From Actinophytocola sp036378875 (GTDB taxonomy: Bacteria > Actinomycetota > Actinomycetes > Mycobacteriales > Pseudonocardiaceae), in assembly GCF_036378875.1 (NCBI RefSeq), contig NZ_DASUVO010000003.1:1-64000 (forward strand): a stretch of 64,000 nt of DNA. The letters are read 5' to 3'. The translations under genes were made by a program, and so were the position numbers. The notes under the pieces are model-generated. The model saw only the letters and a program-made list of their open reading frames with translations, did no database searches and was not told the origin of the DNA. Shown here piece by piece: positions 1-8,754 of this stretch. Positions within the stretch are counted from its first letter, which is position 1. Every line of letters starts with the position of its first letter.

Positions 1-2700
1 GCTCCGTCCGCCGTTCCCGCCGCCCTGGTTGCCGCCACGGCGCCCGCCGGCGCCGCGACCGGAGTCTCCGCGGCCGGAGTCGCCACGGCCGGAGTCGCGA
101 GTGCCGCCGTCGGCCTGGCGCTGGGAGTCGACCGGCAGGTCGTGGATCTCGACGCCGCGGCCGTGGCAGTGCGGGCACTCGGTGGTGAAGGCCTCCCCCA
201 GGCCGGTGCCGATCTTCTTGCGGGTCATCTGGACCAGGCCGAGGCTGGTCACCTCAGCGACCTGGTGCCGGGTGCGGTCGCGGCCCAGGCACTCCACCAG
301 CCGGCGGAGCACGAGGTCGCGGTTGGACTCCAGGACCATGTCGATGAAGTCGATGACGATGATGCCGCCGATGTCGCGCAGGCGGAGCTGCCGGACGATC
401 TCCTCGGCCGACTCCAGGTTGTTCCTGGTCACCGTCTCCTCGAGGTTGCCGCCCGAGCCGGTGAACTTGCCGGTGTTCACGTCGATGACGGTCATCGCCT
501 CGGTGCGGTCGATGACCAGGTAGCCGCCGGAGGGCAGCCAGACCTTGCGGTCCAGGGCCTTCAGCAGCTGCTCGTCGATGCGGTACTCGGCGAAGACGTC
601 CGTGTTGGCGACGTGCTTGCGCAGGCGGTCGGCCAGCTCGGGGGCCACGTGCTGGACGTAGGCGTCGACGGTCTCCCACGCGATGTCGCCCTGGATGACC
701 AGCGCGGAGAAGTCCTCGGTGAACAGGTCGCGGACCACCTTGACCAGCAGGTCCGGCTCCTCGTAGACCAACGACGGCGCGCCGACCTTGCGGACCCCGT
801 TCGTGCCCTCGGTCTTGTCCTTGATGACCTGCCACTGCGCCTGCAGACGTCGGACGTCGCGGGCCAGCTCCTCCTCGCTGATGCCCTCGGACGCTGTGCG
901 GATGATCACACCGGCGTCCTCCGGCACGACGCGCTTGAGGACGTCCTTGAGCCGGCGGCGCTCGTTCTCCGGCAGCTTGCGGGAGATGCCCGTTGCGCCG
1001 CCGCCGGGGACGTACACGAGGAAGCGGCCCGGCAGCGAGATCTGCGTGGTCAGGCGTGCGCCCTTGTGCCCGACGGGGTCCTTCGTGACCTGCACGAGCA
1101 CGCTGTCGCCGGTCGACAGCGCCTGCTCGATCTTGCGGGCCTTGCCCTCGAGACCGGCGGCGTCCCAGTCCACCTCGCCCGCGTACAGGACCGCGTTGCG
1201 GCCCCGGCCGATGTCGACGAACGCGGCCTCCATCGACGGCAGCACGTTCTGGACCCGGCCCAGGTACACATTGCCGACCAGGGAACCACTGCCGGCCGTG
1301 GTGACGAAGTGCTCCACGAGCACGCCGTCCTCGAGCACGCCGATCTGGATGCGGTCGCCGCGCTCGCGGATGACCATGGCCCGGTCCACGGCCTCGCGGC
1401 GGGCCAGGAACTCCGCCTCGGACAGGATCGGGGCGCGGCGGCGGCCGGCCTCGCGTCCGTCACGGCGGCGCTGGCGCTTGGCCTCCAACCGGGTCGAGCC
1501 GCGCACGCTGCGGACCTCGTCCCGACCGTCGGACTCGGACTTCTCCTTGTCCTCGCGGGCCTCACGGGCCTCACGCACGTGGACGACCGTGTTCGGCGGG
1601 TCGTCGTCGGTCGGGCTGCCGTTCGGCTCGTCCTCGGCGCCACCCCGGCGGCGACGCCTGCGCCTGCGGCGGCGGGTCGCCGAGTCCTCACCCTCGGCCG
1701 ACTCCTCCTCGGTGTCCTCGGCCTCGGGCTCCTCCTTGGCCTTGACACGCCTGCTGGGCCTGTCCGGTTTCTCCGCCTTGTCGGGCTTCGGCTCGTCCTC
1801 GGCGACCTCGTCGGCCGTCGCGTCGTCCTGACCGCCCTTGCCGCGCCCACGGCCACGGCGGCCACGACGGCGGCGCGGCCTGCCCTCGTCGGTCTCCTCG
1901 GCAGCCTGGTCGTCGGTGTCCTCGGTGTCCTCGACCTCTTCGACCTCCTCGTCGACGACCTCCGGCTCTGCCGGCGGACGGGTCGGGCGAGGCGGGGCCA
2001 CGGGCGGCTCCGGCGGGAGGAAGAGCGGTGAGGCGGACGCGAACACCGGCGCGGGCGGGGTAACCCGACCGGGTGATTCCGCGGAAGCGGGGGCGCTCCC
2101 ACGGCTCGGCTCGGAGAACCCGGGAATGCCCGCGGCGGGCGGGGCACCGGCGGACTGGCGGAACCCGGGCGTCTGGGGGCCGCCCGGCGACTGGAAGCCG
2201 GCGGCCGGAGGCGAACCGGCCTGTCGGGACGGCTGGGCTGAACTGGGCGCCCTGCCCGCGGACCGAGCGGGCTGAGCCGAGCCGGCAGGGGCGGCGGCGC
2301 CCGAGGAACGCGGCGAATCCTGCGCCGAGTCGACGGGCTCGGACGCCGGGGACCGCGGCGCGTCGGCGGGCTGAGCCGGGCTCGCGGCCGGCGCGCTGGC
2401 GGCCTGGTCGGCCGGCGGTTGCGAACCAGCGGAGTCCGCGGCCTCCGCCTCAGGGGCCTCTGTGGTCACGCCGAGGGCTTCGGCGACCCGAAGCGCCAGC
2501 TCCCGGTCGATGCTCGACTGCACGCTGCGGCCGTCGGCGCCGAGATCCGTGACAGCGGCCAGCACCTCGCGGCTGCTACGCCCGAGCAGCTTCGCGAGGG
2601 CGTGGACGCGGATGCGGGCCGGCAGCTCGGCCAGCGACTCAGCAATGGGTGTGGTGGGGTCCCCGCCGGGGTTTCCGGCAGGCGTCGACATATCCGACAT
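1..2700 (-). CDS. rne: Ribonuclease E/G, 3' end cut by window start
   Basis: Endoribonuclease of the RNase E/G family, which processes and degrades rRNA precursors and mRNA. The first 900 codons are visible; the C-terminus lies outside the window. ATG at 2700 follows GGAGCTAA. Residues about 20-75 (PARIRVHALAKLLG...) resemble the small helical IF-2 N-terminal domain. A disordered stretch rich in Pro, Ala, Glu and a run of ten Arg follows to about residue 430. The S1 and catalytic core comes next: FVDIGRGRNAVLYAGEVDW, the metal-binding region AMTVIDVNTGKFTG, GGIIVIDFIDM, and the zinc-link cysteines in TECPHCHGRG. The visible tail repeats RGDSGRG. The long N-terminal extension is usual for actinobacterial RNase E. 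About 227 nt of gene-free leader precede it. Confidence 0.96.
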   Translation of the reverse strand, partial: MSDMSTPAGNPGGDPTTPIAESLAELPARIRVHALAKLLGRSSREVLAAVTDLGADGRSVQSSIDRELALRVAEALGVTTEAPEAEAADSAGSQPPADQAASAPAASPAQPADAPRSPASEPVDSAQDSPRSSGAAAPAGSAQPARSAGRAPSSAQPSRQAGSPPAAGFQSPGGPQTPGFRQSAGAPPAAGIPGFSEPSRGSAPASAESPGRVTPPAPVFASASPLFLPPEPPVAPPRPTRPPAEPEVVDEEVEEVEDTEDTDDQAAEETDEGRPRRRRGRRGRGRGKGGQDDATADEVAEDEPKPDKAEKPDRPSRRVKAKEEPEAEDTEEESAEGEDSATRRRRRRRRRRGGAEDEPNGSPTDDDPPNTVVHVREAREAREDKEKSESDGRDEVRSVRGSTRLEAKRQRRRDGREAGRRRAPILSEAEFLARREAVDRAMVIRERGDRIQIGVLEDGVLVEHFVTTAGSGSLVGNVYLGRVQNVLPSMEAAFVDIGRGRNAVLYAGEVDWDAAGLEGKARKIEQALSTGDSVLVQVTKDPVGHKGARLTTQISLPGRFLVYVPGGGATGISRKLPENERRRLKDVLKRVVPEDAGVIIRTASEGISEEELARDVRRLQAQWQVIKDKTEGTNGVRKVGAPSLVYEEPDLLVKVVRDLFTEDFSALVIQGDIAWETVDAYVQHVAPELADRLRKHVANTDVFAEYRIDEQLLKALDRKVWLPSGGYLVIDRTEAMTVIDVNTGKFTGSGGNLEETVTRNNLESAEEIVRQLRLRDIGGIIVIDFIDMVLESNRDLVLRRLVECLGRDRTRHQVAEVTSLGLVQMTRKKIGTGLGEAFTTECPHCHGRGVEIHDLPVDSQRQADGGTRDSGRGDSGRGDSGRGAGGRRGGNQGGGNGGRS

Positions 2701-2927
2701 TTAGCTCCTTCACCCCCGGGCGCGTCCGTAGGGCCGGCGCCGTGACACCGGCTCCCTCGGACGCGGCCGCACAGGGGCCTCGTTGTCCAGCTCCACCGTG
2801 CTCCTCCGGTGAAGCGTGTTTGCCTCAATCACCGTCGCCGCGGCAACGGGAATCCTCGCCTCTCGCCATGCCTACCGGGCGCGAACCCGGCCAGCACGGC
2901 AGGTCAGTCATGACGTCGCGCCGGGCG

Positions 2928-3767
2928 TCACCTGGACGCCGAGGCCCGCGCGGCCCGGTCCGGGGCCAGCGGGTCGGACAGACCTCCGCAGTCGTCGAGC
3001 CGTCCCTGGGCCATCCGGGTCGCCTTCGCGGGCACCGGCGGTTCCAGAGCGGCGACGACGCGGAGCGCGCTCAGCACGTCGTCCGGTCGCACTGCAGGTG
3101 TCAGCTGCCGCACAACCACCACGAGTATCCCACACGGTTCGGTCGGAGTGGTCAAAGGAGACTCGTCCGGGTCATCCTCGACCCAGCCGGAGACGATCGC
3201 GGAGCGTGCGTCCATCGTGCGCATTCCGTGTTTGGTCAGGCGTTCGACCTCGACGACCTCGGCCTCGAGCAGGCGGGCGAACGCGGCGCGCAGCGTGTCG
3301 GGCGACACGCCGGGCAGCTCCAACCGCCACTGGCTGGCCTCCATCCGGTCCGCCAGCGGGTCGTGCGCTGTCGCCGGTACCGCCTCCAGCAGGTCTATGC
3401 CGGGTGGCATGGCCGAGTCCAGCTTCCGCACCAGCTCGTCTGGCTCCAGCACCTCGACCAGCTGTATCTCCACGTACTCGGCCTCGCTCGCCACCCCGGT
3501 CGGCGCGGCGCCGATCCACGAGATCTTCGGGTGCGGGTTGAAGCCCTGCGAGTACGCCATCGGCACCTTCGCCCTGCGCAGCGCGCGCTCGAAGGCGCGG
3601 GCCACGTCACGGTGTGAAGTGAACCGCAGCGGACCGCGCTTGGCGTAGCGAAGCCGTAGCTTCTGTACCGGCGCGGCGGACGGGTTCGGGCGGTCGTCGC
3701 TGGTCAGCGTTACTCCTTCTGGGGGTATCCGGCCGGTCCGGTGGTGTAGCTCCACCAATGCTGGCAC
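2928..3767 (-). CDS. DUF2344 / TIGR03936 family protein
   Basis: Conserved protein normally paired with, or fused to, the TIGR03960 radical SAM protein; its molecular role is unknown. The family core starts at about residue 33 with LRLRYAKRGPLRFTSHRDVA and continues through YSQGFNPHPKISW and GVASEAEYVEIQL. The start is uncertain. GTG at 3767 gives 279 aa, but the first 30 residues look unlike the family, and a good GGAG lies just before an in-frame CTG near residue 21 (LTSDDRPNPS). The usual partner ends 1.7 kb away because a protease gene sits between them. The gene reads toward rne, probably as part of the same downstream transcription. Confidence 0.85.
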   Translation of the reverse strand: MPALVELHHRTGRIPPEGVTLTSDDRPNPSAAPVQKLRLRYAKRGPLRFTSHRDVARAFERALRRAKVPMAYSQGFNPHPKISWIGAAPTGVASEAEYVEIQLVEVLEPDELVRKLDSAMPPGIDLLEAVPATAHDPLADRMEASQWRLELPGVSPDTLRAAFARLLEAEVVEVERLTKHGMRTMDARSAIVSGWVEDDPDESPLTTPTEPCGILVVVVRQLTPAVRPDDVLSALRVVAALEPPVPAKATRMAQGRLDDCGGLSDPLAPDRAARASASR

Positions 3768-3886
3768 CGTACCCCCAGCGCCAATTCATCCGACCAGCTT
3801 GTCTGGAAAGCAGCTGTCTGACTACCGTCCGGACATTGGAGTGCCGGCGCCCCCGGACCGGCATCCCCAACAACTGGAGGTCACCT

Positions 3887-5356
3887 GTGCCTCTGCTGCG
3901 CCGTGTACCGGTGGCAGCGGTCAGTGCCCTGGTGCTCGCGACATCCCTCGTGACGACCGGAGGGAACGCGAGCGCCCAGGCCGAGGACCCACCGCGTGAC
4001 GCGTGCTCGTCGAGCAGCGCGGACCTTCGCTACCTCGTCATCTTCGCTCCCGGCACCAGCGAGCCGGCCGCGACCGCGGAGATCGCGGCCGCCTGCGGCG
4101 TGCTGGCGGTCTACTACCCGGAGATCGCGGTCGCGGTGGCCAACTCGACCGACACGAGCTTTTCCGACCGGCTGGGCCCCGACCGGGCGTTCAGCGCCGA
4201 GCGGGAGTTGCGGGGCAGGCAGGGCTCCGGCAAGGCCGGCGAAGCGGTCACCGTCGACCCCGCCGAGGTGGACGGCGCCGACCGGGCCGCGGAGCAGTGG
4301 GACATGACGATGATCGGCGCGGACCGGGCGCGGCGGGTCACGCAGGGCAGCAGGGACGTGCTGGTCGGCGTCCTCGACTCCGGCGTGGACCCCAACCACC
4401 CCGATCTCACCGGCGCGCTGGACCCCGCGGCGTCCGCGGGGTGCCTGACCGGGAAGGCCGACACGTCGCCCGAGGCGTGGGAGCCGACCACGTTCCCCCA
4501 CGGGACGCACGTCGCCGGCACGATCGCGGCGGCCGACGACGGGCGCGGCACGTCGGGCGTGGCGCCGGGGGTGCGGATCGCGTCGGTCAAGGTGGTCGAC
4601 GACGACGGTTACATCTTCCCGGAGTACGCGGTGTGCGGGTTGATGTGGGCCACCGCCAACGGCATGAAAGTGACCAACAACAGCTACTTCGTGGACCCGT
4701 GGCTCATGACGTGCGACCGGGGCAGCGAGCACGTGGTGTACGAGTCGATCCGGCGGGCGGTGGACAACGCCACGCAGCACGGCGTGCTGACCGTCGCCGC
4801 GGCGACCAACGAGGGCGCCGACCTGGCCGACCCGAGTGGGCGGACGGCGGACGACCCCGTCACGTCGGGCCGGCGCACGCTCGACGACAGCTGCGGGGTG
4901 CTGCCGGCCGGTCTCCGTGGCGTGGTCGCGGTGTCCGCGGTGGGCCGCACCGAGCTGAAGGCGAGCTACAGCTCCTACGGGCTCGGCGTGGTCGACGTGG
5001 CCGCTCCCGGGGGCGAGACCAAGCCGAAGGCCTACGACCCGTCCGGCGGCAAGCAGGAGGAGGACTCCTGCGTGCTGTCGACCGTGCCGGGTGGTTACGA
5101 CAGCCTGTGCGGCACGTCGATGGCGGCACCGCACGTGACCGGGGTGGCCGCGTTGCTCGCCTCCGAGCACCCGGACGCGACGCCGCAGACGCTCACGAAG
5201 ATGCTCACCGAGCAGGCCGAGCCGCTGCCGTGTCCCGCGGACTACGACCTGGACGGCACCGGCGCGCAGGACGCCTACTGCACGGGCTACGAGCCGTACA
5301 ACGGGTTCTACGGGCACGGCCTGGTCGACGCCACGGCCGCGGTCAGCGAGAACTGA
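3887..5356 (+). CDS. Secreted subtilisin-like serine protease (S8)
   Basis: Extracellular peptidase of the S8 family, 489 aa. GTG at 3887 was chosen because GGAGG stands 6 nt upstream and a Sec signal peptide follows directly (VPLLRRVPVAAVSALVLA...ASAQA). A propeptide of about 100 residues precedes the catalytic domain. The triad is visible: Asp164 in VGVLDSGVD, His205 in PHGTHVAG, Ser411 in GTSMAAPHVTG, with the oxyanion Asn in AAATNEGAD. Several Cys suggest disulphides. The gene runs against its neighbours and separates a radical SAM/DUF2344 pair that is normally adjacent, so it is probably a later insertion. Substrate unknown. Confidence 0.92.
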   Translation: MPLLRRVPVAAVSALVLATSLVTTGGNASAQAEDPPRDACSSSSADLRYLVIFAPGTSEPAATAEIAAACGVLAVYYPEIAVAVANSTDTSFSDRLGPDRAFSAERELRGRQGSGKAGEAVTVDPAEVDGADRAAEQWDMTMIGADRARRVTQGSRDVLVGVLDSGVDPNHPDLTGALDPAASAGCLTGKADTSPEAWEPTTFPHGTHVAGTIAAADDGRGTSGVAPGVRIASVKVVDDDGYIFPEYAVCGLMWATANGMKVTNNSYFVDPWLMTCDRGSEHVVYESIRRAVDNATQHGVLTVAAATNEGADLADPSGRTADDPVTSGRRTLDDSCGVLPAGLRGVVAVSAVGRTELKASYSSYGLGVVDVAAPGGETKPKAYDPSGGKQEEDSCVLSTVPGGYDSLCGTSMAAPHVTGVAALLASEHPDATPQTLTKMLTEQAEPLPCPADYDLDGTGAQDAYCTGYEPYNGFYGHGLVDATAAVSEN

Positions 5357-5506
5357 CGCGCCGCGAGTCTCGCGTTCAGCCCCGGCGAGTCTCGCGTTCA
5401 GCACCCCCGAGTTACGTTTTCGGGAACACCCGGGCGTACACGAAAACGCAACTCGCAGGGGCCGAAAGCGCGACTCGCGGGGGCCCAACGCGCGACTCGC
5501 GGAGGG
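5357..5506. repeat. Convergent palindromic array, element 1
   Basis: Fills the whole gap between the convergent protease and radical SAM genes. The left half carries two copies of a GCGAGTCTCGCGTTCAG unit and one CGAGTTACGTTTTCG unit. The right half carries the inverted counterparts: CGAAAACGCAACTCG, then AAAGCGCGACTCGCG, then AACGCGCGACTCGCGG. The layout outer-outer-inner, loop, inner-outer-outer is shared with the elements at 22508-22645 and 52164-52298. Probably a bidirectional terminator or a dispersed repeat. Confidence 0.7.
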
Positions 5507-7426
5507 TTAGGCCGGGGTCAGGGGGAGTAGCTTCTTGTTTGTCGGGCCGATTTCTATGTCGGTGCCCATGGCTGGGCAGACGCCGCAGTCGAAGCAGGGG
5601 GTCCAGCGGCAGTCGTCCAGTTCCTGTTCGGACAGGGCGTCCTGCCAGTCGTCCCACAGCCACTGCTTGTCAAGGCCCGAGTCGAGGTGGTCCCACGGGA
5701 GGACCTCGTCCTCGGTGCGTTCGCGGGTGGTGAACCACGCCACGCTCACGCCCAGCGGCTCCAGCTCAGCCTCGGCGGCCGACGTCCAGCGCTCGTAGGA
5801 GAAGTGCTCGCTCCAGCCGTCGAAGCGGCCACCCTCGCGCCACACGCGTTCGATCACCCGACCCACCCGGCGGTCGCCGCGGGACAGCAGGCCTTCGATG
5901 AGGCTCGGCTTGCCGTCGTGGTAACGCATGCCGATGTTGCGGCCGAGGCCACGGTCCGAGTTCACCGCGTCCCGCAGCTTGCGAAGGCGGTCGTCCACGG
6001 TGTCCGGGTCGCACTGCGCCGCCCACTGGAACGGGGTGTGTGGCTTGGGGACGAACCCACCGATGGACACGGTGCAGCGGATGTCCTTGCGGCCACTGGC
6101 TTTGCGGCCCGCACGGATGACCTCCTGCGCCATCTTCGCGATCTGCAGCACGTCGTCGTCGGTCTCGGTCGGCAGGCCGCACATGAAGTACAGCTTCACC
6201 TGCCGCCAGCCGTTGGCGTACGCGGCGCTGACCGTCCGGATCAGGTCCTCTTCGGACACGGTCTTGTTGATGACACGTCGGATCCGCTCGCTGCCGCCCT
6301 CCGGCGCGAACGTCAGACCCGAGCGGCGGCCGTTGCGGGACAGCTCGTTCGCCAGGTCGATGTTGAACGCGTCAACGCGCGTGGACGGCAGCGACAGGCC
6401 CGTGTTCGTGCCCTCGTAACGATCCGCGAGGCCCTTGGTGATCTCCGCGATCTCCGAGTGGTCCGCGCTGGACAGGGACAGCAGGCCGACCTCCTCGAAG
6501 CCGCTCGCCTCCAGTCCGTTGTGGACCATCTCGCCGATGCCCTGGATGGAACGCTCACGCACGGGTCGCGTGATCATGCCGGCCTGACAGAAGCGGCAAC
6601 CACGGGTGCAGCCGCGGAAGATCTCCACACTCATCCGCTCGTGCACGCTCTCCGCGAGGGGCACCAGCGGCTTCTTCGGGTACGGCCATGCGTCGAGGTC
6701 CATCGTGGTGCGCTTGGCCACGGTCGCCGGGACGCGGTCGCGGTTGGGGACCACCGGGTTCAGGGCGCCATCGTCATAGCTGACGTCGTAGAACTTCGGC
6801 ACGTACACGCCGCCGGTCTCGGCCAGGCGGGTCAGCAGCTCGTCGCGACCACCCGGGCGCCCCTCCTGCTTCCAGGCACGCACGAGGTCGGTGATCTCGA
6901 GGACGGCCTCCTCGCCGTCGCCGAGCACGGCCGCGTCGACGAAGTCGGCGATCGGCTCCGGGTTGAAGGCCGCGTGACCGCCGGCGATGATCAGCGGGTG
7001 CTCGTCGCCGCGGTCGGTGGCGTGCAGCGGGATGCCGGCCAGGTCAAGCGCGGTGAGCAGGTTCGTGTAGCCGAGTTCGGTCGAGAAGCTGACGCCGACC
7101 AGGTCGAACGCGCCGAGGGGGCGGTGGGCGTCCACCGTGAACTGCGGCACGCCGTGTTCGCGCATGAGCTTCTCGAGGTCCGGCCACACCGCGTAGGTGC
7201 GCTCGGCCAGCACGTCGGGCAGCTCGTTGAGCACCTCGTACAGGATCATGACGCCCTGGTTGGGCAGGCCGACCTCGTAGGCGTCCGGGTACATGAGTGC
7301 CCAGCGCACCGTGGTGGTGTCCCAGTCCTTGACCGTGGAGTTCAGCTCCCCACCGACGTACTGGACCGGCTTGGACACCCTCGGCAGCAACGGCTCCAGC
7401 TGGGGAAAGACGGACTCAACGCTCAT
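5507..7426 (-). CDS. TIGR03960 family radical SAM protein
   Basis: B12-binding-type radical SAM protein of unknown substrate, 639 aa. ATG at 7426 (MSVESVFPQLEPLLP) matches the family start; the frame is open further upstream but that part is not family-like. The N-terminal half holds a cobalamin-binding-like fold (ALMYPDAYEVGLPNQG). The 4Fe-4S cluster motif CTRGCRFC has Cys273, Cys277 and Cys280. The C-terminus carries a second cysteine-rich motif (CRWTPCFDCGVCP), typical of the family. In many bacteria it is fused or adjacent to DUF2344; here the DUF2344 gene lies downstream beyond an inserted protease gene. Confidence 0.93.
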   Translation of the reverse strand: MSVESVFPQLEPLLPRVSKPVQYVGGELNSTVKDWDTTTVRWALMYPDAYEVGLPNQGVMILYEVLNELPDVLAERTYAVWPDLEKLMREHGVPQFTVDAHRPLGAFDLVGVSFSTELGYTNLLTALDLAGIPLHATDRGDEHPLIIAGGHAAFNPEPIADFVDAAVLGDGEEAVLEITDLVRAWKQEGRPGGRDELLTRLAETGGVYVPKFYDVSYDDGALNPVVPNRDRVPATVAKRTTMDLDAWPYPKKPLVPLAESVHERMSVEIFRGCTRGCRFCQAGMITRPVRERSIQGIGEMVHNGLEASGFEEVGLLSLSSADHSEIAEITKGLADRYEGTNTGLSLPSTRVDAFNIDLANELSRNGRRSGLTFAPEGGSERIRRVINKTVSEEDLIRTVSAAYANGWRQVKLYFMCGLPTETDDDVLQIAKMAQEVIRAGRKASGRKDIRCTVSIGGFVPKPHTPFQWAAQCDPDTVDDRLRKLRDAVNSDRGLGRNIGMRYHDGKPSLIEGLLSRGDRRVGRVIERVWREGGRFDGWSEHFSYERWTSAAEAELEPLGVSVAWFTTRERTEDEVLPWDHLDSGLDKQWLWDDWQDALSEQELDDCRWTPCFDCGVCPAMGTDIEIGPTNKKLLPLTPA

Positions 7427-7520
7427 AGTGCCCCAAGGGTAAACCCCCGAGCCGTGTTGCGATCGCGATCCCCCGGCGGGATAGTTGAACCCTGAACCAT
7501 TCCCTTCGACGGAGGTCGGC

Positions 7521-7931
7521 ATGGATGTGGTTGCTCTCATTGGTCGGATTCTCTTCGCTTCGCTGTTCCTCGGGTCGGCGTTCGGCCACCTCTCCCAGGC
7601 GGCGGCGATGACCGGGTACGCCTCTTCCAAGGGTGTGCCGCAGGCCAAGATCGCCGTGCTCGGCAGCGGTGTGCTGATCCTCGTCGGCGGTCTGCTGGTG
7701 CTGCTCGGGCTCTGGATGGACCTCGGCGCGCTCCTCCTCGTCGTGTTCCTGGTCCCCACCGCGGTCCTGATGCATCCGTTCTGGAAGGAGACGGACGCGA
7801 TGGCCAAGCAGACCGAGATGATCCAGTTCCAGAAGGACATCGCACTCGCCGGCGCCGCTCTGCTCCTCTTCGCGCTCTACGCCGGTTTCGGCGCGCGACT
7901 CGGCATCACGATCACCGATCCCCTGTTCTGA
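7521..7931 (+). CDS. DoxX family membrane protein
   Basis: Small integral membrane protein, 136 aa. ATG at 7521 is preceded by GGAGG at 7511-7515. Four hydrophobic segments are visible: VVALIGRILFASLFLGSAFG, KIAVLGSGVLILVGGLLVLL, DLGALLLVVFLVPTAVL and DIALAGAALLLFALYAG. This matches the DoxX/SURF4-like fold (HPFW motif in the third loop). DoxX proteins of actinobacteria have been linked to redox and oxidative stress complexes, but the role of this copy is not established. Divergent from the radical SAM gene. A strong hairpin follows the stop. Confidence 0.85.
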   Translation: MDVVALIGRILFASLFLGSAFGHLSQAAAMTGYASSKGVPQAKIAVLGSGVLILVGGLLVLLGLWMDLGALLLVVFLVPTAVLMHPFWKETDAMAKQTEMIQFQKDIALAGAALLLFALYAGFGARLGITITDPLF

Positions 7932-7938
7932 GCACCAC

Positions 7939-7970
7939 GGGTCCTGCTGCTCATCGGAGCAGCAGGACCC
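7939..7970. terminator. Bidirectional hairpin terminator
   Basis: Perfect 14-bp inverted repeat (GGGTCCTGCTGCTC / GAGCAGCAGGACCC) with ATCG loop between the convergent doxX-like and permease genes. It overlaps the last codons of the permease. Confidence 0.8.
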
Positions 7971-8754
7971 CCAACCGGCGAGCCGCGACCACCACACCCA
8001 GGCCGGCCATCACCACGAAGTACGCCACGTGGCCCAGCATCCCCACGTCCACCACTCCGGAGCGCAGCTGCCGCATCAGCTCGATCGCGTGGTACAGCGG
8101 AAGGCAGCGCACCACCTCCTGGATGACCGGCGGGTAGACGGTCAGCGGGAAGAACGTCGTGGAGAACAGGAACATCGGCATCAGCGCGAGCTGGACGAGG
8201 TCGAAGTCCTGCCAGGACCGCATGAACGTCGTGCACGCCATGCCGATCGCGGCGAACGCGAACGCCACCAGCAGCGCGGCCGGCAGCGCGAGGATCACCC
8301 ACGCCGACGCCACCAGCCCCATCGCCACCATCACGGTGAGGAAGCCGGCCGCGTACAGGCCGCCCCGCAACAGTGCCCACGCGATCTCGCCGATGGCCAC
8401 GTCGATCGGGCCGAGCGGGGTCGCCAGCATCGCGTCGTAGAGCTTGGCGTACTTGAACTTGAAGAAGATGTTGAACGTCGCGTCGTACACGGCGCCGTTC
8501 ATGGCGGAGGCGGCCAGCAGAGCCGGCGCGACGAACTCGACGTAGCTGACCGTCCGGCCACCCTGACCGACCACGTCCCCCACCAGCGCGCCGAACCCGA
8601 TGCCCATGGCGAACAGGTAGAACAGCGGCTCGCAGAACCCGGACACGATCGTGAGCCAGGCCCGCCGGTTCACCAGCAGCGCCCGCTCGACCAGCACCCG
8701 CGACCGGCCGACGTACATCCCGGTCGGCAGTACCCGCAGCAACAACCCGGCCAT
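7951..8754 (-). CDS. ABC-2 type exporter permease, second of pair
   Basis: Membrane subunit of a DrrAB-like ABC exporter, 267 aa. The start ATG at 8754 overlaps the TGA of the preceding permease by one base (TGATG), so the two are probably translationally coupled. Six hydrophobic segments are apparent, from LTIVSGFCEPLFYLFAMGIG to HVAYFVVMAGLGVVVAARRL. FKFKYAKLYDAMLATPLGP is the conserved cytoplasmic loop of ABC-2 permeases, where the coupling helix sits. No ATPase gene lies next to it; the ATPase at 22646-23575 on the same strand is the likely partner. The exported substrate is unknown. Confidence 0.88.
   Translation of the reverse strand: MAGLLLRVLPTGMYVGRSRVLVERALLVNRRAWLTIVSGFCEPLFYLFAMGIGFGALVGDVVGQGGRTVSYVEFVAPALLAASAMNGAVYDATFNIFFKFKYAKLYDAMLATPLGPIDVAIGEIAWALLRGGLYAAGFLTVMVAMGLVASAWVILALPAALLVAFAFAAIGMACTTFMRSWQDFDLVQLALMPMFLFSTTFFPLTVYPPVIQEVVRCLPLYHAIELMRQLRSGVVDVGMLGHVAYFVVMAGLGVVVAARRLGVLLLR

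Noticed and set aside
142..2031. 629-codon plus-strand frame opposite rne
   Set aside because: Antisense shadow of a GC-rich gene; composition follows the third-position bias of the real frame and no domain is recognisable.
2701..2927. Structured leader or riboswitch before rne
   Set aside because: The 227-nt gap is GC-rich with weak pairings only; nothing specific could be recognised.
7427..7840. N-terminal extension of the radical SAM gene
   Set aside because: Overlaps the DoxX gene on the other strand and is unlike the family; ATG at 7426 matches.
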